Shown one piece after another: positions 21,426-35,908 of a stretch of 64,000 nt of DNA. The stretch is from the NCBI GenBank assembly GCA_977017575.1, contig CDRNVI010000043.1, positions 620,001 through 684,000 of the forward strand. The letters run 5' to 3'. The stretch comes from Paramoeba atlantica. Taxonomy: Eukaryota; Discosea. The notes below the pieces were generated by a model, which did no database searches, was not told the origin of the DNA, and worked only from the letters and a program-made list of their open reading frames with translations. The position numbers and the translations under genes are program-made. Position 1 is the first letter of the stretch; each line of letters starts with the position of its first letter.

Positions 21426-21818
21426 AAAAAAAATCTGTTCGATTATGTGGCAGCAGAAAGACCAAAAGTTAGAAAAAATGAATTATAATGACACTTGATT
21501 TCGCTAGAAGAGAAAATCAAAGGAATCTTCCAAGAACGTAAACATCTTCATAAAAAACTTGTCCAACTTTCTCTGCTAGTACACTAACAAATAAAATATT
21601 TGCGTAGAAATTAAATGTGAAAATGATCATTGGGCTATTGAAAATTTAAGCTTTCGTATAATTTTATTGCTTATACAATGCTAGCTTTGTGTTACATGTA
21701 GCTAGCGTGTGCTCATGATACGGTGATTATAAACTTCAACTGCTTTCTCCCGTCTGAAAATACAATATGTCAATCATATGAACAAGAAAAATATGACCTT
21801 GTAGTGCTGAGTTTGACA
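21426..21818. other. intergenic, no gene seen
   Basis: 393 bp, AT-rich, between NUBP1 and SMC1. It presumably holds the SMC1 3' UTR and the NUBP1 splice-acceptor region. Confidence 0.5.
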
Positions 21819-24800
21819 TTACTCAGAATATGGCGTGAGGTCCAAAGTAAGTACAGAACTTGACTCAATATTTTTGTTTTTGTACACCCCAATAAGTGAA
21901 TCCGCACGATGAAAGAGCTCATTTTTGAGTGATATAACCAGAAACTGGCACGCTGCGCTATGTTTTCGAATATGTTGAGCCAAACGCTGAACGTTGGCTT
22001 GATCCAGAGCCGCGTCTACCTCGTCGAGCACCAAAAACGGAGCCGGTCGAATCGAATGCATCGCAAAGAGCAACGCAAGGGCGGCCATAGTACGTTCTCC
22101 TCCGCTGAGTGCTTCCATTCCCATAAACCGCTTCATCGGAGGTGTTGCGTGATATTTCGTTCCAAAGTTATACGGCTCTTCCTGGTTGTCCAGCGTGAGA
22201 TAAGCAGACCCGTGAACGCCCGCGGCTCGTGTGCCCTCGGTAAGTTCTCGGTAAACTCGACCTACGGCATCGTTGATTTGCTCAAAAGTGTTCATAAACA
22301 TGGCCGTCCTCTGCTCTCTGATTTTACTAAAGTTGATCAGCGCCCGCCGAGCTTTGTCTTTTCGTTGCTCTAGATTCTTGATTAGGTCATCCAGGTGGTG
22401 TTCCGAGCTCGCAAGTTTCTCTCCTGCCTTCATATTGGGAGCTAAGCGCTCCATTTCTTTTTCACATTCTTCGAGCGACCGCTGAAGTTCACCTTTCGCT
22501 TTTTCGTATCCTCCCGAAATATGGGCGGTGCGAAGGCGGGCGGGAAGATCGCTGAATTCAATCGTAATTTTATCCCGTGCGCTTCCCTTCTTGCGAGCAA
22601 TATCTGCTTGAAAGGGCTCACTGAAGGACACTTCCTGCATTTCATTGTTGTCGGTTACGTTACGTTTCCTCCGCTTTCCACCCACAGATGCATTCGCGTG
22701 ATCCGTCGTTTCCTTCTCGTTGCTTGATACAGGTATGGTAATATCTTCTAGTACGCACTCATTAAAGATATTGGTCCTTTGGCGCCGTAGTTTCTCACAC
22801 TGTAGTTTTATCACAGAAACTCGCTTTCTTGTCTGTTCCGATCGTAGCGTGACGTCTGAGTTTCGTCGAGTAATATCACGCATTTCTTTCTCAAGTTCTG
22901 AGAGATTGTGTTGCGCAGTCTGGAGTTCTTTGTTTAAATTCTCAGTATTCTTTTCTGCACTTGTGACATTTTTTTCTAGACTTTTTAGCTCCTCTTTTTT
23001 CTTTTTCAAATCTTGTTCAATGGATGATAAGCCACGCTCCATAGGAGCAGAGTCCTTAATTCCAATCCGCTTCTTTTCGCTTTCTAATTGATTTCGCAGT
23101 CTCGCCAACATTACCATTTTCCGATGACGCTCTTCGGCACGCATTAAAACCTTCTTTGTATCCTGAGTCTCTAACATAGAAATATCCTCTATTCCAGTCT
23201 TCTTTTTAAATTTTTCAAAAATTGAGCTTTCTACCGCACATATCTTTGTTTGAAGTGACTTAATTCGAAGATCAATATCATCGGTTCTCGCTTTAACGGT
23301 ACTCCGCGTATCTGCGGCTTGTACAGATTCTTTTCTGCATTGTTGAAGCTCCAATTGAAGGCTCTTCTCTCTCTTATGCAACAATCCCCTTTCTCGTATC
23401 GCTGAATCCTTTGTGTGCAAACACAACTCTCGGTTTTTCTCACGCATAGTTAGCTCACTGTGGAGCTTCGTCTCGGCAAGATCAGAATGGCCACGAAGGT
23501 CAGTCTCGAGTTCATTCATCTTGTTGCGAAGAACAGTGATGGACTGCTCATCCCATTTACGTGCCCTCTCGCGTACAGTTTGCGATCCTCCTTGCATGGC
23601 TCCACTCTTTAGAAGCATGGAGCCATCCAACGTGACCACTTTATGTCGCCGGCCATCCTCGGCATTGTACGCAATCCGACGACCTTCCTCCATTGTCTCG
23701 CTCAGCAGGGTTTGGCCCACAGCGTAGTGCACGGCAAGCGCAATATCGTCCTCAAACTTGAGACAATCAATCACGCGCGTGTGCTTCCCGTGTGGACGGT
23801 GGCGCGCGTCGAAGTCCCGAAGGCTGTTCAGTGGTATGAACTCCATGGTCCCTATGCGGTTTTCTTTGAGGTATTTGATACACTCCATTGCACTCTCCTG
23901 GGTGTCGACCACAATCGCGTCGAGGTGTTTGCCCAGAGCCACGGTACACGCCAGTGTATGTTTCGGATTCGGAACGCTACAGAGATCCACCAGACGGCCG
24001 CGGACTCCTCGTGCAATCGTTTTAAACGCTAGTATTGCATCCGCGAGTACTTTTTGGCGACGACTCTCGTCTCTGGAGGACCGAAGCTGGTCAAGCTGTT
24101 TACGAAGGGAATTGAGTTCCTGGTTCTTGCTCTCGCGATTTTGCTGCAACCGACTCAGCTCGGCATGTAGCTCCACATGGGTGCCCGAAAGTTGTCCTGC
24201 TTCCTTCTCCTTCTCATCTATAATGGTGCTCTGTCTCGTGATTTGTCGTTTTACGTCGTCCAGACTCTCCAGTAGAGCACTTTCCTTCGCCTTGGAATCC
24301 TCCAAAATGGTCTCGGCTCTGCGCGCGGCGTCGTTTTCAGCGTTTCGTCGAATGGTCTCTGCAGTGAGCGCCTGGCGTATGGCTACAGTCTCACAATCGG
24401 CCTCTTTTCTTAACGATTTGTACTCCTGCAATTGGGAAGAGGAAAGTGACGTGTGGCTGGCAGCATCTTCTACTGCGCAATCATGTTCGAACTTTTCTAA
24501 GTCTTTTTGCTCTTGATTTAGGCTGGATTCCAGGCGGACCACTTCCGATTGGTGGGTTGTATTAGCCGCACGATTGTGTTCCAAGTCTTTTATTTCCTTT
24601 AAACGACGAACCTCAAGGTGTTCAATGGTCGTTCGAAGTTGCTCGAGTGAAGCTTTCTGATCACGAAAAATGGTGCCGCTGTCCCTTACTTTTTTCAAAG
24701 TCATCAAATGAGATTTGTGAAGTTCGGAAAATAGACGTTTTTTATCCTTTGAGCTACTGATGGATTCGTTATATTTCTCGGCAATCTCCTTTGCGGCGCT

Positions 24801-25538
24801 CTCCTCTCGGGCAAGTGAGCTTTTCTGAGCGTTCAACTCAAGTTCAATAAAATAGAGTTGCAAGAGAGCCAGTTCTGTACGCTCGCGATTCGTTCGAAGC
24901 ACCAACTCGTGAAACCGTTCACACTCTTTCTTCTGAGTTCGATAGCGGTGGAGTTCCGAGCTCGTTTCACGCTTTTCATTCACAAGCGACAGGACACTCT
25001 TATTGGCGTCCTCCACCGCACTTCGAGCGGCGTGGTAGAGGGGAAGAAATTCATCACTTCCACTCGCGGCTTCAATCATTTCCGTTAACTCTCGGGACCT
25101 CTTTTGTGCAACAGCCTCTACCTCATGTTGGAACACTAAGAAATTCTTGATTTGTGAGCTGATGTTGTATTTGGAAAGAAAAGCGTTGAGTTCTGTCTCG
25201 TTGATGGTATTCTCGTTGAGCTGAATCATTGACTTTTCTGTATTCTTCGTGGGGTCGATTGAAATGGTGCGACAAATGCGGTATTCGGTTGAATCCAACA
25301 ACAAAGTTACGGTTACGCTGGCGGAAGTGCACTCGGCATGAATTACATCCCGTAGCTTATTCAGTCGCATGGAAGATACGGGAACCCCGAGCGCAAAACC
25401 GATCGCATCCATGATGTTGCTCTTCCCGGACCCGTTTGGACCAATGACACACGATAGAGGAAGCAATGGGCCGATTGTGTGCTGGCCTTTGTAGGATTTG
25501 AAATTCGTCAAGTCAATACGTTGTAATGCGGTGCTCAT
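21819..25538 (-). CDS. SMC1: SMC1 subunit of cohesin
   Basis: 1239-aa SMC ATPase of the cohesin ring, which holds sister chromatids together in the nucleus. The N-terminal head has LTNFKSYKGQHTIGP and Walker A GPNGSGKSN (about residues 33-41). Two long coiled coils flank a hinge near residues 505-620 (KHTLACTVALGKHLDAIVVD). The C-terminal head has signature LSGGERTMAALALLFAMHS and Walker B FLVLDEVDAALD. The FKSYKG opening and LSGGE-T-AALALLFA-HS are typical of SMC1 rather than SMC2-4. No introns in 3.7 kb. Confidence 0.95.
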   Translation of the reverse strand: MSTALQRIDLTNFKSYKGQHTIGPLLPLSCVIGPNGSGKSNIMDAIGFALGVPVSSMRLNKLRDVIHAECTSASVTVTLLLDSTEYRICRTISIDPTKNTEKSMIQLNENTINETELNAFLSKYNISSQIKNFLVFQHEVEAVAQKRSRELTEMIEAASGSDEFLPLYHAARSAVEDANKSVLSLVNEKRETSSELHRYRTQKKECERFHELVLRTNRERTELALLQLYFIELELNAQKSSLAREESAAKEIAEKYNESISSSKDKKRLFSELHKSHLMTLKKVRDSGTIFRDQKASLEQLRTTIEHLEVRRLKEIKDLEHNRAANTTHQSEVVRLESSLNQEQKDLEKFEHDCAVEDAASHTSLSSSQLQEYKSLRKEADCETVAIRQALTAETIRRNAENDAARRAETILEDSKAKESALLESLDDVKRQITRQSTIIDEKEKEAGQLSGTHVELHAELSRLQQNRESKNQELNSLRKQLDQLRSSRDESRRQKVLADAILAFKTIARGVRGRLVDLCSVPNPKHTLACTVALGKHLDAIVVDTQESAMECIKYLKENRIGTMEFIPLNSLRDFDARHRPHGKHTRVIDCLKFEDDIALAVHYAVGQTLLSETMEEGRRIAYNAEDGRRHKVVTLDGSMLLKSGAMQGGSQTVRERARKWDEQSITVLRNKMNELETDLRGHSDLAETKLHSELTMREKNRELCLHTKDSAIRERGLLHKREKSLQLELQQCRKESVQAADTRSTVKARTDDIDLRIKSLQTKICAVESSIFEKFKKKTGIEDISMLETQDTKKVLMRAEERHRKMVMLARLRNQLESEKKRIGIKDSAPMERGLSSIEQDLKKKKEELKSLEKNVTSAEKNTENLNKELQTAQHNLSELEKEMRDITRRNSDVTLRSEQTRKRVSVIKLQCEKLRRQRTNIFNECVLEDITIPVSSNEKETTDHANASVGGKRRKRNVTDNNEMQEVSFSEPFQADIARKKGSARDKITIEFSDLPARLRTAHISGGYEKAKGELQRSLEECEKEMERLAPNMKAGEKLASSEHHLDDLIKNLEQRKDKARRALINFSKIREQRTAMFMNTFEQINDAVGRVYRELTEGTRAAGVHGSAYLTLDNQEEPYNFGTKYHATPPMKRFMGMEALSGGERTMAALALLFAMHSIRPAPFLVLDEVDAALDQANVQRLAQHIRKHSAACQFLVISLKNELFHRADSLIGVYKNKNIESSSVLTLDLTPYSE

Positions 25539-25541
25539 ATT

Positions 25542-25543
25542 CT
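25542..25543 (-). promoter_or_regulatory. candidate trans-splice acceptor AG of SMC1
   Basis: Minus-strand TTTATTTTTTTATCCCACTT then CTTGCAATAG ends 6 nt before the A of the SMC1 start codon or less, a textbook polypyrimidine-AG for trans-splicing with a very short 5' UTR. Confidence 0.5.
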
Positions 25544-25698
25544 ATTGCAAGAAGTGGGATAAAAAAATAAAGATTTTCTACGGTCGCATTGAATAAGATG
25601 GAGTGATATGACAATTCATGTGTACGACAGAAAGGGATTTAAATTTTGAAAATCAAAGAAACACAAAGATTTAGCCTGTCTAACTCAAAATCATTGAT

Positions 25699-27147
25699 CT
25701 ACGCTATCCCTTTCTGCATTACAATAAGTATGCGTTCGGACTTTAAATTTAATTTTTGTGGGTGCATACAAACCAGATGTAGCCTATGATCGGAGGGTAT
25801 CACCGGAGTCTGCTCACTTAAGAGCCTCCAGTGCCAGTAGACCAGCCGCCCGCCTACCCGAAGATAATCTGCTGCAAAGGTTACCAGTTCGGATTCCATC
25901 TGATGCTGTCGGTAACGAATTCGGGGAGGGGGAGAGGGACTTGAATGGATTTGTTTATCTTTTTCGTCCTCTGTGTACCGAAAGCGTTCGCTATCGACGT
26001 GTTTCATACTCTCACGTTGGCCATAGGGAGGGTCTGCGAGAATGACGTGAAAGAGACCTCGAGAGGTTGTGCAACTTGGATTTCGCAAAATTCGGTTACA
26101 TAGAGTGGCATCGGCACGTATGAGATTGAGCGAAGTCTTCAAGGCATATTGGGAAAAATTATGGTAAATGCTTCGTGGAGGGCGAGTACTTTTTTGCTGT
26201 GATTTTCCTTTTCTTCTTTCTTTACTCGTTCCCTCGTTTGTATTTTTAACGTTTGTTTCAGTGGTAGACGTAGAAATTGGTTTTCGCATTGTTCGCGCAT
26301 CCAAGTCGGATCCAACGCAATGTGCTCCTAAATGTGCACAAGCGACCAGCGTACTTCCGGATCCACAAAAGTTGTCGTAGACGAGATCACTACGGCGCAC
26401 GCGGCCAAGGTTTGCCATTAAGAAGGCTAGCTCAGGGGGCAAGGCGGTGTTGCCTACATGATGTCGTGTGCTCAGAGGATAGGAGGAGTAGATATGACGA
26501 CGTAAACTCCGGGTGAGTAATTTGCCAAACATGACCGCGTAATTGGTAAAGATTTCGTCCTCTCCTCGCAAGCTTTCTTCTGTAGGTGACCTCATATTGA
26601 GGAAAAGAATAAATGTGTGTTGTGGTTGTTTTAATTCGATTCTGGCTTCCTGGGGCAGAACAGTGCCCAGAAACTCATAAATTCGTATTTTAGTTTCCAA
26701 CGACAGCGTCGCTCCGTAGCACTCAATATCAAGTTTAAAAGTTTCACCCTTACCCATTCCATTGGCCTCCAGTTGGCATCGAAGTTCAGCTAATTGAGGT
26801 AATAAGCATGTGAGACTTGGAGCTTTACAGAGGTATTCAGATACGCTGTGCAGAAGAACTGATCGGCGGGTGATAGATCTCGCATGGGATAACGAAGGAA
26901 CGTCCACGCGGATAAAAACTTCTTCCCCTGAGTGAGTTGGATCATCAACAAATTGAATCGCACCTTCATGTTCATCTAAAGTAAACCCGTGAATATTTTT
27001 CGCATATTGGCTTCCACTGAGGGAATCCAACCAATCTTCATTTAGTGCTACGTCAGACAGAGATAAAAACTCTGATTTTCTGAATTCATGGAGTTTTGAG
27101 AGGGATGAGGCAAAGTGCGCAATGACTCGCTCTGTTTTTCCGGTCAT
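25699..27147 (-). CDS. TRMT11: TRM11-type tRNA (guanine-10-N2) methyltransferase
   Basis: 482 aa. TRM11, with TRM112, methylates N2 of G10 in tRNA. An N-terminal THUMP-like region precedes a Rossmann methyltransferase. RHHVGNTALPPELAFLMAN is the family's conserved linker. The SAM site is YDNFCGSGSTLVACAHLGA with acidic SDLD, and the catalytic NPPY-type motif is LADPPYGQRES. Length is close to the usual 430-470 aa. A Lys/Arg/Ser-rich insert lies between the SAM site and the catalytic motif. The ATG at 27145-27147 is first in frame. Confidence 0.92.
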   Translation of the reverse strand: MTGKTERVIAHFASSLSKLHEFRKSEFLSLSDVALNEDWLDSLSGSQYAKNIHGFTLDEHEGAIQFVDDPTHSGEEVFIRVDVPSLSHARSITRRSVLLHSVSEYLCKAPSLTCLLPQLAELRCQLEANGMGKGETFKLDIECYGATLSLETKIRIYEFLGTVLPQEARIELKQPQHTFILFLNMRSPTEESLRGEDEIFTNYAVMFGKLLTRSLRRHIYSSYPLSTRHHVGNTALPPELAFLMANLGRVRRSDLVYDNFCGSGSTLVACAHLGAHCVGSDLDARTMRKPISTSTTETNVKNTNEGTSKERRKGKSQQKSTRPPRSIYHNFSQYALKTSLNLIRADATLCNRILRNPSCTTSRGLFHVILADPPYGQRESMKHVDSERFRYTEDEKDKQIHSSPSPPPRIRYRQHQMESELVTFAADYLRVGGRLVYWHWRLLSEQTPVIPSDHRLHLVCMHPQKLNLKSERILIVMQKGIA

Positions 27148-27343
27148 ATAGTAAGTATTAAAATGACATTTTCAAATTTTACTCCACCAAATCAAGACAG
27201 TAGGGAATGCAGCATATTTTTTTGAGATAAATACGTAGATAAGGCGCTCAGGCTGAACAAAGCGCTCAGAAGAGCGTGTTACGTGAAGTACTAAACTTAT
27301 TTTTATGTGCAAGTTGTAATCAATAGTGCACTCCCGATCCATC

Positions 27344-27859
27344 TCAGCTTTTGAGGTATCGATTTAACGCTTGCATTACACCTGAAGTTCGAACACTCTT
27401 TGACGGGATGTTTGGTACCTGACTTGCCACGTTTTCCACGGATAAATCCATAATGTTTCCGTGATCAATGGCAGCATCAACCAAGAAGGGCAAAATGTGA
27501 TATTTGAGATACAAATTGTTTAGCGAAATGGGGCTACCAAGAGAACCGAACGAATTCACAATGGTCTCAAGAACTTGGGAGGCGAGTATTGGGTTTTCAC
27601 TTTTCCTACACGTAACAAAGAGAAGCAATCCATCGCAAACCGTATAAATCATCGTATACTCTTTGTCGTGTACGATTTGAAGGTTGATTCTTGTGCTGTT
27701 GTTAGCGTTACGGTCTGAATTATCCGACATTTTCCGAGCCGCGTGCTCAGTAACATGGCGATTTAGGGAGGAGCCCTTTTCTTGGTCGATTTCTTGTTCG
27801 TAGTATTTTGAGAACAGTACATCACCGTCGTACTTCAGAGCAACGAACGCTGAAATCAT
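27344..27859 (-). CDS. longin-fold coat subunit, zeta-COP-like
   Basis: 171 aa. The start (ISAFVALKYDGDVLFSKYY) and the middle (MIYTVCDGLLLFVTCRKSENPILASQVLETIVNS, given here only as landmarks VCDGLLLFV and NPILASQVLE) fit the AP-sigma/zeta-COP longin fold, and the tail (HGNIMDLSVENVASQVP) is placed like the end of zeta-COP. Zeta-COP is part of the COPI F-subcomplex in Golgi-to-ER transport. The sequence is divergent and an AP sigma or TRAPP-type longin protein remains possible. Confidence 0.6.
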   Translation of the reverse strand: MISAFVALKYDGDVLFSKYYEQEIDQEKGSSLNRHVTEHAARKMSDNSDRNANNSTRINLQIVHDKEYTMIYTVCDGLLLFVTCRKSENPILASQVLETIVNSFGSLGSPISLNNLYLKYHILPFLVDAAIDHGNIMDLSVENVASQVPNIPSKSVRTSGVMQALNRYLKS

Positions 27860-28081
27860 GTGCTGAATGTATTATGAACCGTATAGTTATACTCGTAAAA
27901 TACAACGTAAAATCATTAAAAGAAAGCAGATAATATAATTTTGATTGTATGTGAGATTAGATTCGAGTACTGCATGAAATTTTGATCAAACTAAATATTT
28001 TTTTTATTTCTTATGCTTTATGATCCGTGCAGTAGGTAAGAGACGACCACTCACTTACTCTTATTTAACACATAGTGAATC

Positions 28082-28423
28082 TTACTCCTCTTGAACACTC
28101 TTTCGCACCAGTCGGGTGTAAATCTTACAGCTCTTTCCAGCGTTCACGGCGCGAATCAAACCTTGCGCCTCGAGATAACGAAGAGCCTCACGTGCGAGGG
28201 AACCCGCGACCTTGAGTCGGTCGGATATCACACTGACGGTAATCACTTTCCACTTCGGCACCTCCGCTACGAGTTTATCCATGGCGGCCGTATCCCACAT
28301 CGTGGCGTTGTCGAGCGGGTCTCTAATTTTTCCTTTGGACCACTTCTTCTTTTTTGCTTTACTCGCGCTCGCGGCTGCCGCCGCCTTCTGTTCTTTAGTC
28401 TTGGAGGGGACTTTAGGGGGCAT
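28082..28423 (-). CDS. RPS25: small ribosomal subunit protein eS25
   Basis: 113 aa, usual length for eS25. A Lys/Ala-rich N-terminal extension (KEQKAAAAASASKAKKKKW) is followed by the winged-helix core ITVSVISDRLKVAGSLAREAL and the end SCKIYTRLVRK. eS25 sits in the head of the cytosolic 40S subunit. ATG at 28421-28423. Confidence 0.95.
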   Translation of the reverse strand: MPPKVPSKTKEQKAAAAASASKAKKKKWSKGKIRDPLDNATMWDTAAMDKLVAEVPKWKVITVSVISDRLKVAGSLAREALRYLEAQGLIRAVNAGKSCKIYTRLVRKSVQEE

Positions 28424-28856
28424 TCAAATTTAAATAAATCGAATCGAATGCAAAGACTTGAATCTGATCAAAAACATGAGTATGAATTTATGAGATGAAC
28501 ATGGATCAAAATTTATGTTTTAAAGTGGATACACTTGCAAGAAGCTTCTTTTTAAGACCCGATTAACAGAACAAATCCGATTTAATGAACTTGATTCCAT
28601 TAAACCATTGAAGAAAATTTCATTTTTTAGTCAACGGTGAATGCATATAAAATACATGTACATGTTACCTGAACGCGCCCAAGAAAAGTTTAGTCCCCTA
28701 AAATTCAATTTTGTGTGTACATTTAATCCAATTTGGAATAAAAATTATACTGCTGAGCATTATCTACAAGAATGCATCTAGCAAGTGGTATTCCATAAGA
28801 ACGGAATCGCGCTCCTCACGTTCAACCTACTATCCTGAGCGTTCCTATACACACCT
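28424..28856. other. intergenic, no gene seen
   Basis: 433 bp between eS25 and the R-SNARE gene, AT-rich, no recognisable element. Confidence 0.5.
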
Positions 28857-29489
28857 CTACCTACACTTCGAAAAATTGGGTTTACACGCGATCATGAGAA
28901 TCACAAAAATCAGAATACACAACACAGCGAAACCGATGAACAGCATTTTCACGTTTCGAAACCATTCCATTCGTTTCATTTTCGTCGCGCCGTGCTGGAA
29001 TCGCGAGGCCTCGTCCACAAGCTGTGCCGATCTCTGTGCCATGGACTCTAAGTGATCGCCGCGAATAATAACGCTATCCATATTTTTGATCATAATGTCC
29101 TTCACGTTGTCGATCTCTTTCGAGACGTGGGAAAGCGTGTCCACAGAAGTCGCGCGCTCCATTTTGGTTTTCAATAAACTCTCTGCAGCAGAGACACTCC
29201 TCGGGGTGTTGATAAAACCGTTATGTAAGTCCTCCAAGAAATGAAAGGCGGTAGCAATGCGTATATCAGAGCTGGCAGCTACAAAATACGTCACCCCTGT
29301 GCCATCGCTAAGTAAATGGTAGTTCACACCTCTTCCCATGTCATCCTCTAACGTTTTTCGAATGTATTCTCCACTTGGCAAGCGAGCCATAGTTTTCTGT
29401 AAAACCTCCGCGTGGTAGGATTGCTCACTGATCGGGTAGGAGGCAAAAATAGTACCATCGACGACAATACAGACGTACTTAAAGGGCAT
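28857..29489 (-). CDS. VAMP7-like longin R-SNARE
   Basis: 210 aa in three parts. An N-terminal longin domain covers about residues 1-115. A SNARE helix runs from about 125 to 180 (KEIDNVKDIMIKNMDSVIIR) with Arg in the zero layer, in the R-G-D-H context. A C-terminal membrane anchor (MLFIGFAVLCILIFVILMI) has a short lumenal tail. Such proteins drive fusion at endosomes, lysosomes or the plasma membrane. Order and length match VAMP7/VAMP71 proteins; the exact paralogue is not assigned. Confidence 0.88.
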   Translation of the reverse strand: MPFKYVCIVVDGTIFASYPISEQSYHAEVLQKTMARLPSGEYIRKTLEDDMGRGVNYHLLSDGTGVTYFVAASSDIRIATAFHFLEDLHNGFINTPRSVSAAESLLKTKMERATSVDTLSHVSKEIDNVKDIMIKNMDSVIIRGDHLESMAQRSAQLVDEASRFQHGATKMKRMEWFRNVKMLFIGFAVLCILIFVILMIACKPNFSKCR

Positions 29490-29711
29490 GGTAGGAACGA
29501 AATATTGAAAATAAAAGTGGGATAAGGTTTCATAATCTTTTTCGCTTCGTCCCCAGTAATACTAAGCTCAAACATCGAATTTCTTCTACACTACTAGATT
29601 CAAAAATCAAAATTTGAATGTACATTTGTGATCTTCTCACAACCCTAAGCTCTTGTTACAATGCTCCTTTATAAACATTACACATTAACTCCCTTCCCAC
29701 CCACCCACCCC

Positions 29712-33636
<3,925 letters not shown>

Positions 33637-35229
33637 TTATACTGCACAAGTAATGACATCGTCCACCTTAAGTATCATACGAACTACCTGTGTGGCCAGT
33701 CGCAGTTGTACGAGTTTTCCATTCAAGGTTTCGAAAACTCCTTGTTCCTTCATATTCGGGGTCCCCACACTCATACAATCTATTCCTAGGCTCGATATGC
33801 CACTCGTAAGCTGCTCCCGTTTGATTTGTGTCAGGGTATTGATCGCGCTGAGGCCACTGTTTTCCGCCAAGGCTATCGGAACGGCATCGAGTGCCTCTGC
33901 AAAGGCCTTAACGGCATACTGATCGGAGCCCACCATTGTGTTGACTTCATCCAGCAGAGCGAGAGAACAGGCGATCTCGGCCGAGCCACCGCCGTACACA
34001 ATTCGGTTGTCGGTGACAAGATTCCGTGCCACGCAGAGTGCGTCATGCACGGAGCGCTTTGCCTCCTCTAAGGCCATGGAGGATCCCGCCCGGAGAAAGA
34101 TCGTAACAGCAGACGAGTTACGACAGCCCTCGACAAAAATCATCCGGTCCTTTGAGCTGCCAAAGGATACCTCTCGCACAGAGCTTGCGTATCCCAGCTT
34201 CTTTTCCGTAATCTCATCGAACTTTGGCACAATCCTGGCACCAGTCGCAATAGCCAACAGCTCCATCTCCACTCCCCCTACCCACCGGATTGCGGGCAGA
34301 TGCTCCCTGTAGAGCAGGTAATTCGCTTCGTCATCGAACCCCCACTGGCAAATCACCAGGGAGGCGCCATTGGCTTTGCACAGCTCCACTTGTTTTCGAA
34401 AACTCTCCTGCTCCAGATTGGACAGCGAAAGAAACTGTTCCGCGCTTGTCACCCCGACCACATGCTTCGTCTTGGGTTTCGGAGGCTCAAACGGACAAGT
34501 CAAAATCACAATCTTAGCGTCCGCAATATGCTTGGGCATTTGCGGGTGGGACATTTCCTTATCCAGCACAATACCCTTAATGAGGCAGGACTCCTGGAGA
34601 TCACCCCCTACCCTACCCTCCACTTTAATCAGCTCCATGTTTACGTCACTTCTGCTCATATCCGCCACCGAGAGCACGGCCTGGACACAAATCGAGGCCA
34701 GATGATCGCGGCATCGATTCACTTGTTTGGAATTCAGTGTGGATCGCACGGTGTGAGCCAGTGACTCTTCCAGGTTAATCTTTTCTGAAATTCCACCTAG
34801 CCTCTCGCACGCAATGTCGCAAGCCTTTTCGAAACCATCTGCAATGCGGGAGGGGTGGATGCCCTTGTCGAGCAGTTTTTCCGCTTGCTCGAGCAGTGCC
34901 CCGGCGAGTACGACGACCCCCGTGGTGCCGTCCCCGACCTCCGCATCCATACTTTGACTGAGTTGAACCACCAGCGAGGCAATTTCATTGTCCACATCCA
35001 TTTTCGAGAGAATCGTGGCCCCATCGTTGGTGACCGCGAAGTCGTTGTCACTACTCACCAGGATTTTATCCATCCCGCGGGGTCCGAGACTCGTGCGTAG
35101 CGGATTGGCCACGGCTCGTGCCCACCGGATGTTTTGCTTGACCGCATCGATGCCTTTGATACGCTCCCGCTTTTCTTGTTCCTTCAGGATCACAAAGGGG
35201 CGACCGAACTCGTCAAAAGCCAGAGACAT
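33637..35229 (-). CDS. CCT5: CCT5 (TCP-1 epsilon) chaperonin subunit
   Basis: 530-aa group II chaperonin subunit of the cytosolic TRiC/CCT ring, which folds actin and tubulin. ATP-site motifs are [23 protein letters not shown] and [12 protein letters not shown]. The start [19 protein letters not shown] and the WARAVAN region are typical of the epsilon subunit. Normal length, ATG at 35227-35229, no introns. Confidence 0.95.
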   Translation of the reverse strand: MSLAFDEFGRPFVILKEQEKRERIKGIDAVKQNIRWARAVANPLRTSLGPRGMDKILVSSDNDFAVTNDGATILSKMDVDNEIASLVVQLSQSMDAEVGDGTTGVVVLAGALLEQAEKLLDKGIHPSRIADGFEKACDIACERLGGISEKINLEESLAHTVRSTLNSKQVNRCRDHLASICVQAVLSVADMSRSDVNMELIKVEGRVGGDLQESCLIKGIVLDKEMSHPQMPKHIADAKIVILTCPFEPPKPKTKHVVGVTSAEQFLSLSNLEQESFRKQVELCKANGASLVICQWGFDDEANYLLYREHLPAIRWVGGVEMELLAIATGARIVPKFDEITEKKLGYASSVREVSFGSSKDRMIFVEGCRNSSAVTIFLRAGSSMALEEAKRSVHDALCVARNLVTDNRIVYGGGSAEIACSLALLDEVNTMVGSDQYAVKAFAEALDAVPIALAENSGLSAINTLTQIKREQLTSGISSLGIDCMSVGTPNMKEQGVFETLNGKLVQLRLATQVVRMILKVDDVITCAV

Positions 35230-35908
35230 GTTGCAAAGTTTTTTAATGGTATACGACTTATGATGAATGAAAAGTAAAAATGGTACATACCTCGATATAC
35301 ATTCGCATGGTATTGATAACTTACTATCACCGTACGTCGTAAAATTTTCCTACATGTTTGACCACGTTATTCTAGAATTATACAAAAACCTACTACAAAT
35401 CAACCCTTAGATGAACCCTGTATGTACACATCGACGGAACCCTACCAAACCCCTATGGCTCCAAGACACAAAGTCTTTTTTTTGAATACACTCTATTCTA
35501 TAGACCACAGCACACCCCCTTCGAACACTCTCTGATCACCACGAAAACAGACAAATCCTCAAATGTACGAGTACGCACAAACAAAAGGTTTGTTCACCCT
35601 TGATTTACAGTCAAAGAATGCGACAGCTTCGCGTCAAAGAAACGCACTCGGGAAATTTTCTACGCCAGTACGAGACGAATAGCTAAATAAATTCCCTTCT
35701 GATGCGTCAAAGCAATGACTTCCGTCCCAAACGGCCGCAGGACAGTGAATCCAGAATTGCCTTTCGTGGAGCCTCATAAAACAGTACAACGGAATAAGAC
35801 TACAGTCGGCAGCAACACGCCTTCACCACGTAAAACTGCCTAGCCTGTTGAAATACCCACAAACCCCTTACCCCTCCCCTCACCCCTCCTTCCCAAACAC
35901 CCTCCTCC
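35230..35908. other. intergenic, no gene seen
   Basis: About 680 bp between CCT5 and the J-like gene. No ORF with recognisable features and no clear repeat. Confidence 0.5.
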